This document shows, piece by piece, positions 37,333 through 48,329 of a stretch of DNA of 64,000 bases (positions are counted from its first letter, which is position 1; every line of letters begins with the position of its first letter). The DNA is from an uncultured Tolumonas sp. (GTDB lineage: Bacteria > Pseudomonadota > Gammaproteobacteria > Enterobacterales > Aeromonadaceae): the NCBI RefSeq assembly GCF_963556105.2, contig NZ_OY829945.1, positions 663,001 through 727,000 of the forward strand, read 5' to 3'. Below the pieces are notes generated by a model, which saw only the letters and a program-made list of their open reading frames with translations, was not told where the DNA came from and did not search any database. The position numbers were made by a program, and so were the translations under genes.

Positions 37333-37396
37333 CTCTGTAGAATGAATTCCCAATATTCGCTGGCTGGCAGGAAATAACCAAACAGCAAGGTGCGGC

Positions 37397-37855
37397 ATGC
37401 TACGTGGAGCACACGCTATCGCTCTGGATACCAAAGGGCGGTTAGCAGTTCCAACTAAGTTTCGAGACTGGCTTCGCGAAGAGTGCGACGGCCAGCTTGT
37501 CTGCACCATTGATATAGCGAATCCCTGCCTGCTGCTGTACCCACTTGGTGAATGGGAAGAAATAGAAAAGAAGCTGAAATCCCTGTCCAGCATGAATCCG
37601 GTAGAACGTCGTTTACAGCGTTTACTGCTGGGTTATGCCTGTGAATGTGAGCTGGATGGTAATGGGCGTTTGCTGTTGTCAGCGCCGTTACGTCAGCACG
37701 CTGGGCTGGATAAACAGATCATGCTGGTTGGTCAATTAAATAAATTTGAAATCTGGAGTGAAACTCGCTGGTTACAACAAGTGGATGAGGACATTCAGGC
37801 ATTGCCGGATATGGACTGGACTACTTCAGATAAACTGCGTGATTTTTCACTTTAG
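37397..37855 (+). CDS. mraZ: Transcriptional regulator MraZ
   Basis: 152 residues (E. coli 152). MraZ forms a ring of AbrB-like domains and represses its own operon by binding TGGGN repeats. Two repeated swapped-hairpin domains: [17 protein letters not shown] near the start and the matching [19 protein letters not shown] about 80 residues on. The conserved link [18 protein letters not shown] is present. AAGGTG lies 5 bases before the ATG. First gene of the dcw cluster. Confidence 0.98.
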   Translation: MLRGAHAIALDTKGRLAVPTKFRDWLREECDGQLVCTIDIANPCLLLYPLGEWEEIEKKLKSLSSMNPVERRLQRLLLGYACECELDGNGRLLLSAPLRQHAGLDKQIMLVGQLNKFEIWSETRWLQQVDEDIQALPDMDWTTSDKLRDFSL

Positions 37856-37873
37856 CTCTGGGGATAAAAGCGA

Positions 37874-38800
37874 ATGGAACATATCACTGTACTGTTGCAG
37901 GAAGCGGTGGACGGGCTGGCTATTCGCCCGGACGGCGTGTACGTGGACGGTACATTCGGACGTGGTGGACATTCCCGTCTGATCCTGCAACACCTCGGCC
38001 CACAGGGGCGCTTGTATGCTATTGACCGTGATCCTCAGGCGGTGGCAGTAGCCAAAGAGTGGCAGGATCCTCGTTTTGAAATCATCTCAGGTCCATTTTC
38101 TTCACTGTATGACTATATGGCAGAGCGTGATCTGCTGGGTAAAGTTGACGGTTTGTTGCTGGATCTTGGCGTGTCATCACCACAACTGGATGAAGCTGAA
38201 CGGGGTTTCAGTTTCATGAATGATGGCCCGCTCGATATGCGCATGGACCCGTTGCATGGTGAAAGCGCGGCAGACTGGCTGTTGCACGCTGACGTTGATG
38301 ATATTGCCTGGGTACTGCGCACTTACGGTGAAGAACGGTTTGCCAATCGTATTGCTCGCGCCATTGTGGCCGATCGTGTCACAACACCTTACACCCGTAC
38401 TCGCCAGTTGGCTGAGATGATTGCCCGTGTGGTGCCAAACAAAGAAAAACATAAACATCCTGCCACACGTAGCTTTCAGGCGTTACGTATTCACGTGAAC
38501 CAAGAATTAAAAGAAATCGAGGAAACGCTAAAAGCGTCATTATCGGTTTTGGCTCCTGGTGGTCGTTTGGCCGTGATCAGTTTCCATTCACTGGAAGATC
38601 GCATCGTTAAGCAATTTATTCGTCAGCAGGAAAAAGGCATCCAGCCACCGAAAGGGTTGCCTATTACGGAAGACCAAATTCGTAAAACTCAGACCTTGCA
38701 TTCTGTTGGTAAAGCGATCAAGCCAGCAGATAGCGAAGTTTCTGACAATGTACGTTCACGCAGTTCGGTATTGCGTGTCGCCGAGCGTCTGGAGAGCTAA
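37874..38800 (+). CDS. rsmH: 16S rRNA (cytosine(1402)-N4)-methyltransferase RsmH
   Basis: 308 residues. RsmH (MraW) methylates N4 of C1402 in the ribosomal P site using S-adenosylmethionine. The SAM loop is [14 protein letters not shown] (about 26-39), with [21 protein letters not shown] and the [16 protein letters not shown] region near 240. GGGGA lies upstream of the start. Second gene of the cluster, followed 2 bases later by ftsL. Confidence 0.97.
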   Translation: MEHITVLLQEAVDGLAIRPDGVYVDGTFGRGGHSRLILQHLGPQGRLYAIDRDPQAVAVAKEWQDPRFEIISGPFSSLYDYMAERDLLGKVDGLLLDLGVSSPQLDEAERGFSFMNDGPLDMRMDPLHGESAADWLLHADVDDIAWVLRTYGEERFANRIARAIVADRVTTPYTRTRQLAEMIARVVPNKEKHKHPATRSFQALRIHVNQELKEIEETLKASLSVLAPGGRLAVISFHSLEDRIVKQFIRQQEKGIQPPKGLPITEDQIRKTQTLHSVGKAIKPADSEVSDNVRSRSSVLRVAERLES

Positions 38801-38802
38801 CA

Positions 38803-39114
38803 ATGGAACGCCGGCTTAATCTCGCTTTATTGATCTTACTGGATCTGAAACGTCATTGGTTTCAGGTCATTCTAAGTCTGGGTATTCTTGGTTCTGCGCT
38901 GACCACTATTGTAGTGACGGACGATACCCGTTCTGTGACGGCGGAATTGAACAAGGTACAGAGCAAAAGTGATGATCTTGAAGTTGAATGGCGACATTTG
39001 GTTTTAGAACAGAATGCTCAGGCTGAGCATTCGCGCGTTTCAGATATTGCCAAAGTGAAGCTGGCAATGACACGGCCTAAGCCTTTAGAAGAAAAGATGA
39101 TTAGTCTGCCATGA
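38803..39114 (+). CDS. ftsL: Cell division protein FtsL
   Basis: 103 residues. A single-pass inner-membrane protein of the FtsQLB complex that relays activation to FtsWI. A short cytosolic tail with a charged start (ERRLNLALLILLDLKRHW) leads to one membrane span (about 24-42) and a periplasmic leucine-zipper-like coiled coil (ELNKVQSKSDDLEVEWRHLV). It overlaps the ftsI start by 4 bases. Sequence identity within the family is low; position and topology support the call. Confidence 0.93.
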   Translation: MERRLNLALLILLDLKRHWFQVILSLGILGSALTTIVVTDDTRSVTAELNKVQSKSDDLEVEWRHLVLEQNAQAEHSRVSDIAKVKLAMTRPKPLEEKMISLP

Positions 39115-40877
39115 GCATAAGAGCTACTACTAAGAAAAATAATAAAAAAACAGATACCGGGCTTGCGCACTGGCGCTTCATCGTGTTGCTGGGTTTTATA
39201 TTTGCCGGGTTTTCAGGTTTAGTTGCGCGTACCGCCTGGATCCAGGTGATTCAACCCGACCGGTTGCGTCAGGAAGGCGACATGCGTTCGCTGAGAACGA
39301 CATCAGACCCCTCCGATCGTGGCATGGTTACCGATCGCAATGGTGAACAATTAGCTGTTTCTGTGCCAGTGCAAGCGGTGTGGGCTGATCCCAAAGAGAT
39401 CCACGAAGCAGATGGTTTGAAAAATACCGATGCATGGATGGCGTTAGCTGATGTGCTGGATCTGGAGATGCCTAAGTTAACCGCCAGCATTGCTGATCCT
39501 AAACGCCGTTTTGTCTACTTGCAGCGACAAATTACTCCTGCGGTGGCTGATTACATCGCTAAGTTAAAACTGCCGGGTGTGCATTTACGTCGGGAAACCA
39601 AACGCTATTACCCAACCGGCGAAATCAGTGCGCACTTGGTGGGAAATACCAATATCGATGGTGCTGGTATTGAAGGGGTGGAGCGGGCATTTAATGAATG
39701 GCTGACCTCGACGCCATCAGAATACAAGATCCGCAAAGACCGTCAGGGACGGGTCATTGAAAATATCGGTATTGTCAAAGAAGGCAAAAAAGCAGGGCAA
39801 CTGGTATTAAGTATTGATCAGCGTTTGCAATCTGTTGCTTATCGTTCTTTGAAGTATGCGACTGAAGTGAATAAAGCGACTTCAGGTTCGCTGGTGTTGA
39901 TGGATGTCATTACGGGTGAAATATTGGCGATGGTTAACACACCGTCCTATAACCCGAATAACCGCGAACAGTACGAAAGCTTCCGTGCCCGTAATCGCGC
40001 GGTTACTGATACCTACGAACCGGGTTCTACCGTAAAACCGATCGTTGCCATGAGTGCATTGGAACATGGTGTTATTAACTGGAAAGAAATTCTGGATACG
40101 CGGCCATTTGCGGTGGGCGGGCATATTGTCACCGATAGTCATAAAATGGCGTCGGGTGGTTTATACGACATATTGAAATACTCTTCCAACATCGGTATGG
40201 CACATATTGCCATGCGTATGCAGCCGCAATGGATCACGGGCAAACTCGAAGAGTTCGGTCTTGGACAGGAGTCTGGAACTGGTTTAATGGGTGAAAGTTC
40301 AGGGATGGTGCCAATGCGTAGCCGTTGGTCGAATATTGAACTGGCAACTCTTGGTTTTGGTTATGGTCTGCGCGTGACACCACTGCAACTTACCGCTGCT
40401 TATGCTGCGTTAGCTAATAAAGGCATTCGTAAACCTATCTCGGTACTGAAAGTAGCCCAAGCTCCGCAAGGTGAGCGAGTTATCGCACCTGAAATTGCCG
40501 AGCAAGTTATTCATGCCTTGGAAGGGGTGGTGGAAGAGGGCGGTACGGGTGGTAAAGCAGCAGTACCTGGTTACCGTGTCGCCGGTAAGACCGGTACGGC
40601 AAAAGTAGCTGCCGCAGGTGGCTATGGTAAAGATTATGTCGGTACATTTGCTGGTTTTGCTCCGGTCAGTAATCCGCGTTTTGCTATGGTGGTGATCATT
40701 AACGAACCACATGGTGGCGCGTATTACGGTGGTTCCGTTGCTGGTCCGACATTTGCCGAAGTGATGAGTAGCGCATTACAGCTTTACAATGTGCCACCCG
40801 ATGCTTTGCCAGATCCCAAAGAAGAATTGAGTACCGCTCAACGCAGCGAGGTGAAGAAGAATGCCACTCGCTCTTGA
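39111..40877 (+). CDS. ftsI: Peptidoglycan transpeptidase FtsI (PBP3)
   Basis: 588 residues (E. coli 588). FtsI crosslinks septal peptidoglycan together with FtsW. One N-terminal membrane span (about 22-42), a pedestal domain, then the penicillin-binding domain: SxxK motif GSTVKP (Ser about 305), SxN motif SSNIG and KTGT in RVAGKTGTAKV. Overlaps ftsL by 4 bases and murE by 17 bases, so the start of murE lies inside it. Confidence 0.98.
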   Translation: MSIRATTKKNNKKTDTGLAHWRFIVLLGFIFAGFSGLVARTAWIQVIQPDRLRQEGDMRSLRTTSDPSDRGMVTDRNGEQLAVSVPVQAVWADPKEIHEADGLKNTDAWMALADVLDLEMPKLTASIADPKRRFVYLQRQITPAVADYIAKLKLPGVHLRRETKRYYPTGEISAHLVGNTNIDGAGIEGVERAFNEWLTSTPSEYKIRKDRQGRVIENIGIVKEGKKAGQLVLSIDQRLQSVAYRSLKYATEVNKATSGSLVLMDVITGEILAMVNTPSYNPNNREQYESFRARNRAVTDTYEPGSTVKPIVAMSALEHGVINWKEILDTRPFAVGGHIVTDSHKMASGGLYDILKYSSNIGMAHIAMRMQPQWITGKLEEFGLGQESGTGLMGESSGMVPMRSRWSNIELATLGFGYGLRVTPLQLTAAYAALANKGIRKPISVLKVAQAPQGERVIAPEIAEQVIHALEGVVEEGGTGGKAAVPGYRVAGKTGTAKVAAAGGYGKDYVGTFAGFAPVSNPRFAMVVIINEPHGGAYYGGSVAGPTFAEVMSSALQLYNVPPDALPDPKEELSTAQRSEVKKNATRS

Positions 40878-42330
40878 TCGATTACTGGCGGGTTTTAATA
40901 TCTCCGCACCTGCTATTCCGTTAAGTGATATGCAGTTAGATACGCGTTTGTTAAAACAAGGTTCTCTATTTTTAGCATTGAAAGGGCATGCAGTTGATGG
41001 CCGTTTGTTTATGCAACAAGCAGAGCAATCGGGTGCAGTCGCTATTTTGTTTGATAATAGTGATGGTTTTATTGCACCAACGCTGAATATTCCTTGTATT
41101 GCGGTGCCTTCATTAGCTGAAAAAGTCAGTGAACTGGCTGGCCTGTTTTATGATCAACCGGCAAAAAAATTAGCGCTGGTTGGTGTAACTGGCACCAATG
41201 GGAAAAGTACCTGTACACAACTGATTGCCAACTGGACACAATTACTCGGCCAGCGTGGCGGTGTGTTAGGCACATTGGGTAATGGTTTGTTCGGTCAGTT
41301 GCGGGCAACAGAAAATACCACGGGCAGTGCGATATCTATTCAGCAGGAATTAGCGCATTTTGTCACTGAACATGTTGATGTTGCTGCGATGGAAGTCTCT
41401 TCACATGGGCTGGTGCAGCATCGCGTCTCTGCATTACCGTTTGCTGCGGCTGTATTCACCAACCTTAGCCGTGATCACCTTGATTACCATCATACTATGC
41501 AGGCGTATGCAGAAGCGAAACGTCAAATCTTTAAGCAAACAACACCTGATCATTGCATTCTGAACGTTGACGACGAGACGGCGAGAGAGTGGTTGCAACA
41601 AATGCCACAGGCTGTGGTCTATGGCATCGATCAGCAACTGCCAAACCATACCGGCTCTTTTCTCTACGCTACTGATGTAAAATATCACCCGCAAGGTATT
41701 ACTATCAGCATTCACTCTTCCTGGGGGGATGGTGTATTATCTGCGCCCCTTCTTGGGAAGTTTAATGTATCTAATTTGCTGGCGGCGTTAGCGGTAATGT
41801 TGGTTTTGCAGTACGACTTTGAAACGCTGTGTCAGACGGCATCCCGCCTGCAACCAGTCACTGGTCGAATGGAATGTTTTGGTAATCCGCAGCAGCCATT
41901 AGTGGTTGTGGATTATGCACATACCCCTGATGGTCTGGAAAAAGCACTACAAGCGGCAAGGCAGCATTGTCATGGCCGTCTGTTTTGTATTTTCGGCTGT
42001 GGTGGCGATCGTGATCGCGGTAAACGGCCACAAATGGCTGCTATCGCAGAACAGTGGGCAGATACGATTATCCTGACTGATGACAATCCTCGTACTGAAG
42101 ATCCTGCCGTTATTATCGCGGATATGTGTGCCGGTTTACAAAAGCTAGCGCAGGCACATATTGAACATTTGCGAACTCGTGCCATCGAGCTCGCGCTGTC
42201 ACAAGCCGTTGCTGGGGACATAATTTTATTGGCTGGGAAAGGCCATGAAGATTATCAAATTGTTGGCAAAGAAAAACGCCATTACAGCGACCGGGAAACC
42301 GTCATGCAGCTACTGGGAGCAACGTCATGA
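40861..42330 (+). CDS. murE: UDP-MurNAc-tripeptide synthetase MurE (meso-DAP adding)
   Basis: 489 residues. MurE adds meso-diaminopimelate to UDP-MurNAc-L-Ala-D-Glu. ATP loop GVTGTNGKST (about 107-116); the DNPR motif that selects meso-diaminopimelate over lysine is in DDNPRTEDP near 410, so the wall is the DAP type. Starts 17 bases before the ftsI stop. Ends overlapping murF. Confidence 0.98.
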   Translation: MPLALDRLLAGFNISAPAIPLSDMQLDTRLLKQGSLFLALKGHAVDGRLFMQQAEQSGAVAILFDNSDGFIAPTLNIPCIAVPSLAEKVSELAGLFYDQPAKKLALVGVTGTNGKSTCTQLIANWTQLLGQRGGVLGTLGNGLFGQLRATENTTGSAISIQQELAHFVTEHVDVAAMEVSSHGLVQHRVSALPFAAAVFTNLSRDHLDYHHTMQAYAEAKRQIFKQTTPDHCILNVDDETAREWLQQMPQAVVYGIDQQLPNHTGSFLYATDVKYHPQGITISIHSSWGDGVLSAPLLGKFNVSNLLAALAVMLVLQYDFETLCQTASRLQPVTGRMECFGNPQQPLVVVDYAHTPDGLEKALQAARQHCHGRLFCIFGCGGDRDRGKRPQMAAIAEQWADTIILTDDNPRTEDPAVIIADMCAGLQKLAQAHIEHLRTRAIELALSQAVAGDIILLAGKGHEDYQIVGKEKRHYSDRETVMQLLGATS

Positions 42331-43697
42331 TACCTATGTCATTAGCACAAATCGCTCAAGTGACAGATGGCCAGTTATTGAATTGTGCTGATACCAGTAT
42401 GGTTGTTAGCAACATTAGCACTGATACCCGTACAGTAACTGATGGAGCCTTGTTTATCGCATTGCAGGGCGAACGTTTTGATGCTCATCAATTTGTCGAT
42501 CAAGCTGTGCTCAAAGGCGCTGTTGCAGCAGTGGTCTCTCGTCCACTACCTGACACCATCCCGCAAATTTTGGTTGCTGATACACGCATCGCGTTGGGTC
42601 AGATCGCTGCCTGGGGCCGTGAACAACTTGATCTTCAGATCGTTGCGATCACCGGCAGTTGTGGCAAAACGACGTTAAAAGAGATGTGTGCCGCTATTTT
42701 ACAACAGACTGCACCGGTGCTAGCGACACAAGGTAATTTGAATAATGAAATCGGGGTGCCACAAACCTTATTGCGGCTAACACCTGCAGAACGTTACGCC
42801 GTTGTCGAGTTGGGTGCGAATCATCCCGGTGAAATTGCTTGGACAACCTCATTAGTTAAACCTGATGTGGCAGTAATAAATAACGTCGCGGCGGCCCATC
42901 TGGCCGGTTTCGGTTCGTTACGTGGTGTGGCGGTTGCTAAAACCGAAATTTTTGGTGGTTTGTCGGCGACGGGAACTGCCGTTATCAATGCCGACAGCGA
43001 GTTTTATGACTGGTGGCGGGAGATCTTGTCTGTTCGCACCGTTAGCTTTGGTTTAGACAATACCAAAGCCGATTTCCGAGCCGAAAATATTCAGCAGGAT
43101 GAACAAGGCGTGGCCAGTTTCACGCTGCTTGCGCCGCAGGGAAGTATTGATATCCAGTTACCTATTCCGGGTTTACACAATATCAGTAATGCACTGGCTG
43201 CTGCTGCCGTCACGACTTCGCTGGGCTTAACACTGGCTCAGGTCAAATCTGGCTTGGCTAATATGCGGCCGGTAAAGGGACGTTTTTGTGTACAAAAATT
43301 GTCTGATGATTTAACGGTCATTGATGATACCTACAATGCCAGCGTGCAATCGGTGATGGCGGCTATTGATACACTAGCTGTCATGCCGGGATATCAGGTT
43401 TTAGCTTTTGGCGATATGGGTGAGCTAGGGGCTGATGCGGTTAGTTTACATCGACAGATCGGTGAACATGCACGGTTACGGCAACTGGATACGGTACTCA
43501 CTGTGGGTAGTTTATCGCGTCACGCAGCAGAAGCGGCTGATGGCCAACATTTTAATGATAAAGAAAGCCTGTATCAGGCATTACAGATGTTAATACAACA
43601 ACATCGACCTATGACTATTTTGGCCAAAGGTGCACGCAGTGCGCGAATGGAAGAAGTAGTCGCTTTTGTCAAATCTTGTGAGGAACAAGCATGTTAG
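42327..43697 (+). CDS. murF: UDP-MurNAc-tripeptide-D-Ala-D-Ala ligase MurF
   Basis: 456 residues. MurF adds the D-Ala-D-Ala dipeptide, completing UDP-MurNAc-pentapeptide. ATP loop [13 protein letters not shown] (about 110-122), [13 protein letters not shown] region and a [16 protein letters not shown] block near 335 are family marks. It starts 4 bases inside murE and overlaps mraY at its end. Its dipeptide donor ligase Ddl is not in this window. Confidence 0.98.
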   Translation: MIPMSLAQIAQVTDGQLLNCADTSMVVSNISTDTRTVTDGALFIALQGERFDAHQFVDQAVLKGAVAAVVSRPLPDTIPQILVADTRIALGQIAAWGREQLDLQIVAITGSCGKTTLKEMCAAILQQTAPVLATQGNLNNEIGVPQTLLRLTPAERYAVVELGANHPGEIAWTTSLVKPDVAVINNVAAAHLAGFGSLRGVAVAKTEIFGGLSATGTAVINADSEFYDWWREILSVRTVSFGLDNTKADFRAENIQQDEQGVASFTLLAPQGSIDIQLPIPGLHNISNALAAAAVTTSLGLTLAQVKSGLANMRPVKGRFCVQKLSDDLTVIDDTYNASVQSVMAAIDTLAVMPGYQVLAFGDMGELGADAVSLHRQIGEHARLRQLDTVLTVGSLSRHAAEAADGQHFNDKESLYQALQMLIQQHRPMTILAKGARSARMEEVVAFVKSCEEQAC

Positions 43698-44773
43698 TTT
43701 GGCTGGCGGAGTTGTTAACGCCCCATTTATCCTTTTTTCATGTGGTCTCTTATCTGACCTTCCGTGCCATTATGTCTATTCTGACAGGGCTGGGTTTTGC
43801 CTTGTGGATGGGCCCTCGCTTGATTCGTCGTCTGCAATTATTGCAGATCGGGCAGGTTGTGCGTAACGATGGTCCAGAATCACATTTCAGCAAAGCTGGT
43901 ACGCCAACAATGGGCGGGATCATGATCCTGCTGTCGATTTTCTTGTCGGTGATTTTGTGGGCCCGTCTTAGCAACCCTTATGTTTGGGTGGTGCTATTTG
44001 TGCTGGTCAGCTTTGGCACTATCGGTTTTATTGATGACTACCGCAAAGTGATCCGTAAAAACCCGGATGGTTTGATTGCACGCTGGAAATACTTTTGGCA
44101 ATCGGCTTCGGCGCTGGCAGTCGCTGTCTTCTTGTATGCCACGGCTACTAGTGATGCTCAAACCACATTGGTCGTGCCGTTTTTCAAAGAGATCATGCCG
44201 CAGCTCGGTTTACTGTTCATTCTGATGACCTATTTTGTCATTGTTGGCTCCTCTAATGCAGTCAACTTGACGGATGGTTTAGATGGTCTTGCTATCATGC
44301 CCACTGTGATGGTTGCGGCAGGTTTTGCTTTAATTGCCTGGGCCACGGGTAACTTCAATTTTGCTAATTACCTGCATATTCCTTATGTTGCCAATGCTTC
44401 AGAGCTGATGGTTATCTGTACCGCAATTATTGGTGCAGGTCTTGGTTTCCTGTGGTTTAACACCTATCCAGCCCAAGTTTTTATGGGCGATGTCGGTTCG
44501 CTGGCACTGGGCGCTATTCTCGGCATCATTGCAGTATTAGTGCGTCAGGAATTCTTGTTATTCATCATGGGCGGCGTGTTTGTGATGGAAACCATGTCGG
44601 TCATTCTGCAAGTCGGTTCGTATAAATTACGCGGCCAGCGAATTTTCCGTATGGCGCCAATACATCATCATTACGAATTAAAAGGCTGGCCGGAACCTCG
44701 GGTGATTGTTCGCTTCTGGATCATCACGCTGGTATTGGTGTTGTTAGGTCTGGTTACTCTGAAACTAAGGTAG
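43691..44773 (+). CDS. mraY: Phospho-MurNAc-pentapeptide transferase MraY
   Basis: 360 residues (E. coli 360). MraY transfers phospho-MurNAc-pentapeptide to undecaprenyl phosphate to make lipid I. Ten expected membrane spans. Cytosolic active-site loops: [20 protein letters not shown] (paired aspartates), [10 protein letters not shown] and the [13 protein letters not shown] histidine loop near the end. Starts 7 bases before the murF stop. Confidence 0.98.
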   Translation: MLVWLAELLTPHLSFFHVVSYLTFRAIMSILTGLGFALWMGPRLIRRLQLLQIGQVVRNDGPESHFSKAGTPTMGGIMILLSIFLSVILWARLSNPYVWVVLFVLVSFGTIGFIDDYRKVIRKNPDGLIARWKYFWQSASALAVAVFLYATATSDAQTTLVVPFFKEIMPQLGLLFILMTYFVIVGSSNAVNLTDGLDGLAIMPTVMVAAGFALIAWATGNFNFANYLHIPYVANASELMVICTAIIGAGLGFLWFNTYPAQVFMGDVGSLALGAILGIIAVLVRQEFLLFIMGGVFVMETMSVILQVGSYKLRGQRIFRMAPIHHHYELKGWPEPRVIVRFWIITLVLVLLGLVTLKLR

Positions 44774-44779
44774 TCACGG

Positions 44780-46072
44780 ATGAAACAGGTTGTCATCATC
44801 GGATTAGGCAAAACAGGTCTCTCGTGTGTGACGTATTTCCGCCAGCGCGGTATTACGCCATTGGTGCTGGATACCCGTGAGAATCCGCCGGGAAAAGAGC
44901 TGTTGCCTGTTGATTGCAACCTGATCACCGGACCGCTGGATCCTGCAATTTTATGCTCTGCATCATTGATTATTGCCAGCCCAGGGGTTGCGTTAGCAAC
45001 GCCTGCTTTACAGGCTGCGCAAGCTGCAGGCGTTGAAATTATTGGCGATATTGAATTATTTGCTCGTGAAGCCGAAGCACCTATAGTAGCAATCACTGGT
45101 TCTAACGGTAAAAGCACGGTAACAACATTGGTCGGTTTGATGGCTGAACAAGCCGGACTTAACGTCGGTGTTGGTGGCAATATTGGCACTCCGGCGTTGG
45201 ATCTGCTGTTACAACCGGCCGATTTATATGTGTTGGAATTATCCAGTTTTCAGCTGGAAACAACCTCGTCACTGAAGCCGGCAGCCGCCGTAATTTTGAA
45301 TTTAAGTGAAGATCATCTGGATCGTTACGATGGTATGCCTGGTTATCTCGCCGCCAAGCAGCGCATTTTTAGTCATGCTAAACACATTGTGGTTAACCGT
45401 GACGATGCTGCAACGTTACCACCGCATCAAGCTTACTGGCAGAGTTTTGGTCTCAATAATGAAGCTTATGGGCGAGCACAATCGCCGGACGGTTTATGGC
45501 TGAGTGTGGCGGGAAAAGCGGTTTTACCTGTTGCGGATCTCAATATTGTCGGTGCTCATAATCAGATGAATGCACTGGCAGCCATGGCGTTAGCGGATGC
45601 TGTGGGTATTCCGCAAGCTGCGCAGTTGGCTGTATTGCGTTCATTTACTGGCTTGGCTCATCGTTGCCAATTTGTCCGTGAAGTGGCTGGTGTTCGTTGG
45701 ATCAATGATTCTAAAGCGACGAATGTCGGCTCGACACTGGCGGCTGTTGCCGGCGTGAGTGAAAGTGTTCGCGGCCGCCTGTGGTTACTGGCCGGTGGGC
45801 AAGGAAAAGGGCAGGATTTTTCCCCATTACAGCCATTGCTGGCAGGGCAGATTCACCAAATGGTCTGTTTTGGCCAAGATGCCGATACGCTAATGAACTT
45901 GGCGGACAACACGCACCGAGTCGCTGATTTAGATGCTGCAGTGGCTTATGTTGCTGCACAAGCAAAACCCGATGATTGGGTTCTTTTAGCTCCAGCCTGT
46001 GCCAGTCTTGATCAATTCCGTAGTTTTGAGCAACGCGGCCAGCGTTTCGCTGATTTGGTGAATGCACTATGA
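44780..46072 (+). CDS. murD: UDP-MurNAc-L-Ala-D-Glu ligase MurD
   Basis: 430 residues. MurD adds D-glutamate to UDP-MurNAc-L-alanine. N-terminal UDP-binding domain ([14 protein letters not shown]), ATP loop [13 protein letters not shown] (about 109-121), [34 protein letters not shown]; matches E. coli MurD in layout. Starts 6 bases after mraY, and its stop overlaps the ftsW start. Confidence 0.98.
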   Translation: MKQVVIIGLGKTGLSCVTYFRQRGITPLVLDTRENPPGKELLPVDCNLITGPLDPAILCSASLIIASPGVALATPALQAAQAAGVEIIGDIELFAREAEAPIVAITGSNGKSTVTTLVGLMAEQAGLNVGVGGNIGTPALDLLLQPADLYVLELSSFQLETTSSLKPAAAVILNLSEDHLDRYDGMPGYLAAKQRIFSHAKHIVVNRDDAATLPPHQAYWQSFGLNNEAYGRAQSPDGLWLSVAGKAVLPVADLNIVGAHNQMNALAAMALADAVGIPQAAQLAVLRSFTGLAHRCQFVREVAGVRWINDSKATNVGSTLAAVAGVSESVRGRLWLLAGGQGKGQDFSPLQPLLAGQIHQMVCFGQDADTLMNLADNTHRVADLDAAVAYVAAQAKPDDWVLLAPACASLDQFRSFEQRGQRFADLVNAL

Positions 46073-47247
46073 AGCGGTTGTTACGCGCAATGCTGCAGGC
46101 GATATGGCGCTGGTTTGTACCAGAGCGATCGTCATTCTATGACCGTGGATTATTAGCACTGATGTTTGCCCTGATGGGGATCGGCCTGATGATGGTGGCT
46201 TCGGCTTCCATCAAAGAAGGTCCTGGTGGCGATATGTTTTACTTCACCAAACGCCATCTGATTTTTCTATTCATCTGCATCGGCATTGGTATTGGTACCT
46301 TATATTTGCCAATTGACCGCTGGAAAGAGTGGAGTGGCCGTTTGCTGGTTGGTGCTCTCGGGTTATTGTTTGCCACGTTAGCGGTTGGCCGTACCGTCAA
46401 TGGTGCTAAACGCTGGATCGGGTTTGGTTTTTTTAATATCCAGCCTGCAGAATTAGCTAAGTTGGCGCTGATCACGTTTATTGCCAGCTATTTAGTTCGT
46501 CGTAGCGATGAAGTTCGCGGTAATTTTATTGGCTTTGTGAAACCACTCGCGGTGGTATTCATGCTGGCCTTTATGCTGCTGCTGCAACCCGATCTGGGAT
46601 CTGTGGTGGTGTTGTTTGTGTGTACCTTCGGTCTGTTGTTTATTGGTGGTGCGAAAGTTATTCAGTTCATTGCCATCATCGCTGCTGGCTTAGCCGCCTT
46701 GGTCGGTTTGATCGTATTCGAACCTTATCGTATGCGCCGCGTAACCTCATTTTTAGACCCTTGGGCAGATCCGTTTGGTAGTGGCTATCAGCTAACGCAA
46801 TCGTTAATGGCATTCGGTCGCGGAGGGCTATTCGGCCAGGGTTTAGGTAATTCGGTACAAAAATTATCCTATTTGCCAGAAGCACACACTGACTTCGTTT
46901 TCGCCATTTTGGGTGAAGAGTTGGGTTATTCAGGCGTGTTAGCCGTGCTATTCCTACAATTATTGCTGGCGATGAAAGCACTGAAAATAGGTCGGACTGC
47001 ATTACTTCGAAGTAAGCTGTACGAAGGTTATCTGGCTTGTGGTATTGGGATCTGGTTTAGTTTCCAAACGGTCGTTAACGTCGGCGCAGCTGCTGGCATG
47101 CTGCCAACCAAAGGTTTGACATTACCGTTGGTGAGTTACGGCGGTTCCAGTCTGATCGCAATCACCATGGCTGTGGCAATTTTATTGCGTATTGATTTTG
47201 AACGTCGGCTGGATACCAGTCATGTGATCTCGCGGGAGGCCGCATGA
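46069..47247 (+). CDS. ftsW: Septal peptidoglycan polymerase FtsW
   Basis: 392 residues, SEDS family. FtsW polymerises lipid II at the septum together with FtsI. About ten membrane spans. Conserved: [19 protein letters not shown] after the third span, [14 protein letters not shown], the [16 protein letters not shown] loop (catalytic Asp region) and PLVSYGGSS near the end. Four-base overlaps with murD and murG at both ends. Confidence 0.97.
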   Translation: MKRLLRAMLQAIWRWFVPERSSFYDRGLLALMFALMGIGLMMVASASIKEGPGGDMFYFTKRHLIFLFICIGIGIGTLYLPIDRWKEWSGRLLVGALGLLFATLAVGRTVNGAKRWIGFGFFNIQPAELAKLALITFIASYLVRRSDEVRGNFIGFVKPLAVVFMLAFMLLLQPDLGSVVVLFVCTFGLLFIGGAKVIQFIAIIAAGLAALVGLIVFEPYRMRRVTSFLDPWADPFGSGYQLTQSLMAFGRGGLFGQGLGNSVQKLSYLPEAHTDFVFAILGEELGYSGVLAVLFLQLLLAMKALKIGRTALLRSKLYEGYLACGIGIWFSFQTVVNVGAAAGMLPTKGLTLPLVSYGGSSLIAITMAVAILLRIDFERRLDTSHVISREAA

Positions 47248-48311
47248 GTCGAAAAATGGTAATTATGGCCGGTGGCACTGGTGGCCACGTATTTCCTGGT
47301 TTAGCAGTTGCACACCGCCTACAGGCTGATGGCTGGCAAATTCATTGGTTAGGTACGCCGGATCGCATGGAAGCCGATTTAGTACCGGCCCATGGTTTTC
47401 CCATTGAATTTATTAATATTCGCGGTTTGCGTAACCATGGGTTAGTCCGCAAATTATCAGCTCCCTTTCAAATCATGAAAGCGATTTTGCAAGCATTCAT
47501 GATCCTGCGCCGCATTAAACCTGATGTGGTGCTGGGCATGGGTGGTTATGCAGCCGGACCAGGCGGTGTTGCCGCAAAATTATTAGGTATTCCTCTGGTT
47601 CTGCATGAACAAAATGCAGCGGCGGGTTTGACGAATCGTCTGTTAGCTAAAATTGCTACGCGGATCTTGATGGGATTCGAAGGCGCATTTCCATTGACCG
47701 AGCATTCTCGGGTGGTAGGTAATCCGGTCCGGGATGAATTCCTGCAATTAGCACAGCAGCCGTTAAAACATTACCAAGCCGGGTCAGCATTAAAGATCCT
47801 GATTGTTGGCGGCAGTTTAGGTGCCAAGGCATTAAATCAGGTAGTACCCAATGCCCTGGCAAAACTGAACCATGTTGAGATCCGTCATCAGTGTGGTAAA
47901 GGCAACGGCAATCTGGTCAGTGAGTTGTATCAATCACTTGGTGTTACCACGGCAACAGTTACTGAATTTATCAATGACATGTCAGCCGCTTATGAGTGGG
48001 CTGATTTGCTGATTTGCCGCGCTGGTGCATTGACTGTAGCGGAGGTAGCTGCGGCTGGGATCCCTGCGATTTTTGTTCCGTTACCGCATGCCGTTGACGA
48101 TCATCAAACTCGTAATGCGGAAAGCCTGACATCGCGTGGCGCTGCTGTATTAATGCCACAGAAAGAGATGACAGCTGATAAACTGGCTACCTTGATCGCC
48201 CAATGGCAATCAGAGCCACGTCAGTTACAAAAGATGGCTCAGCTTTCCCGGGCAGCAGCAATTCTCAATGCAACTGACCGTGTTGTGAGTGAATGCAAAG
48301 CACTAATTTAA
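47244..48311 (+). CDS. murG: Lipid II synthase MurG (GlcNAc transferase)
   Basis: 355 residues. MurG adds GlcNAc to lipid I on the inner face of the membrane. GT-B glycosyltransferase: [16 protein letters not shown] at the start, [16 protein letters not shown] and [16 protein letters not shown], a second [10 protein letters not shown] loop near 190 and the [18 protein letters not shown](A) UDP-GlcNAc site near 255. Confidence 0.98.
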   Translation: MSRKMVIMAGGTGGHVFPGLAVAHRLQADGWQIHWLGTPDRMEADLVPAHGFPIEFINIRGLRNHGLVRKLSAPFQIMKAILQAFMILRRIKPDVVLGMGGYAAGPGGVAAKLLGIPLVLHEQNAAAGLTNRLLAKIATRILMGFEGAFPLTEHSRVVGNPVRDEFLQLAQQPLKHYQAGSALKILIVGGSLGAKALNQVVPNALAKLNHVEIRHQCGKGNGNLVSELYQSLGVTTATVTEFINDMSAAYEWADLLICRAGALTVAEVAAAGIPAIFVPLPHAVDDHQTRNAESLTSRGAAVLMPQKEMTADKLATLIAQWQSEPRQLQKMAQLSRAAAILNATDRVVSECKALI

Positions 48312-48329
48312 TAAGAGATCAGAACGTAA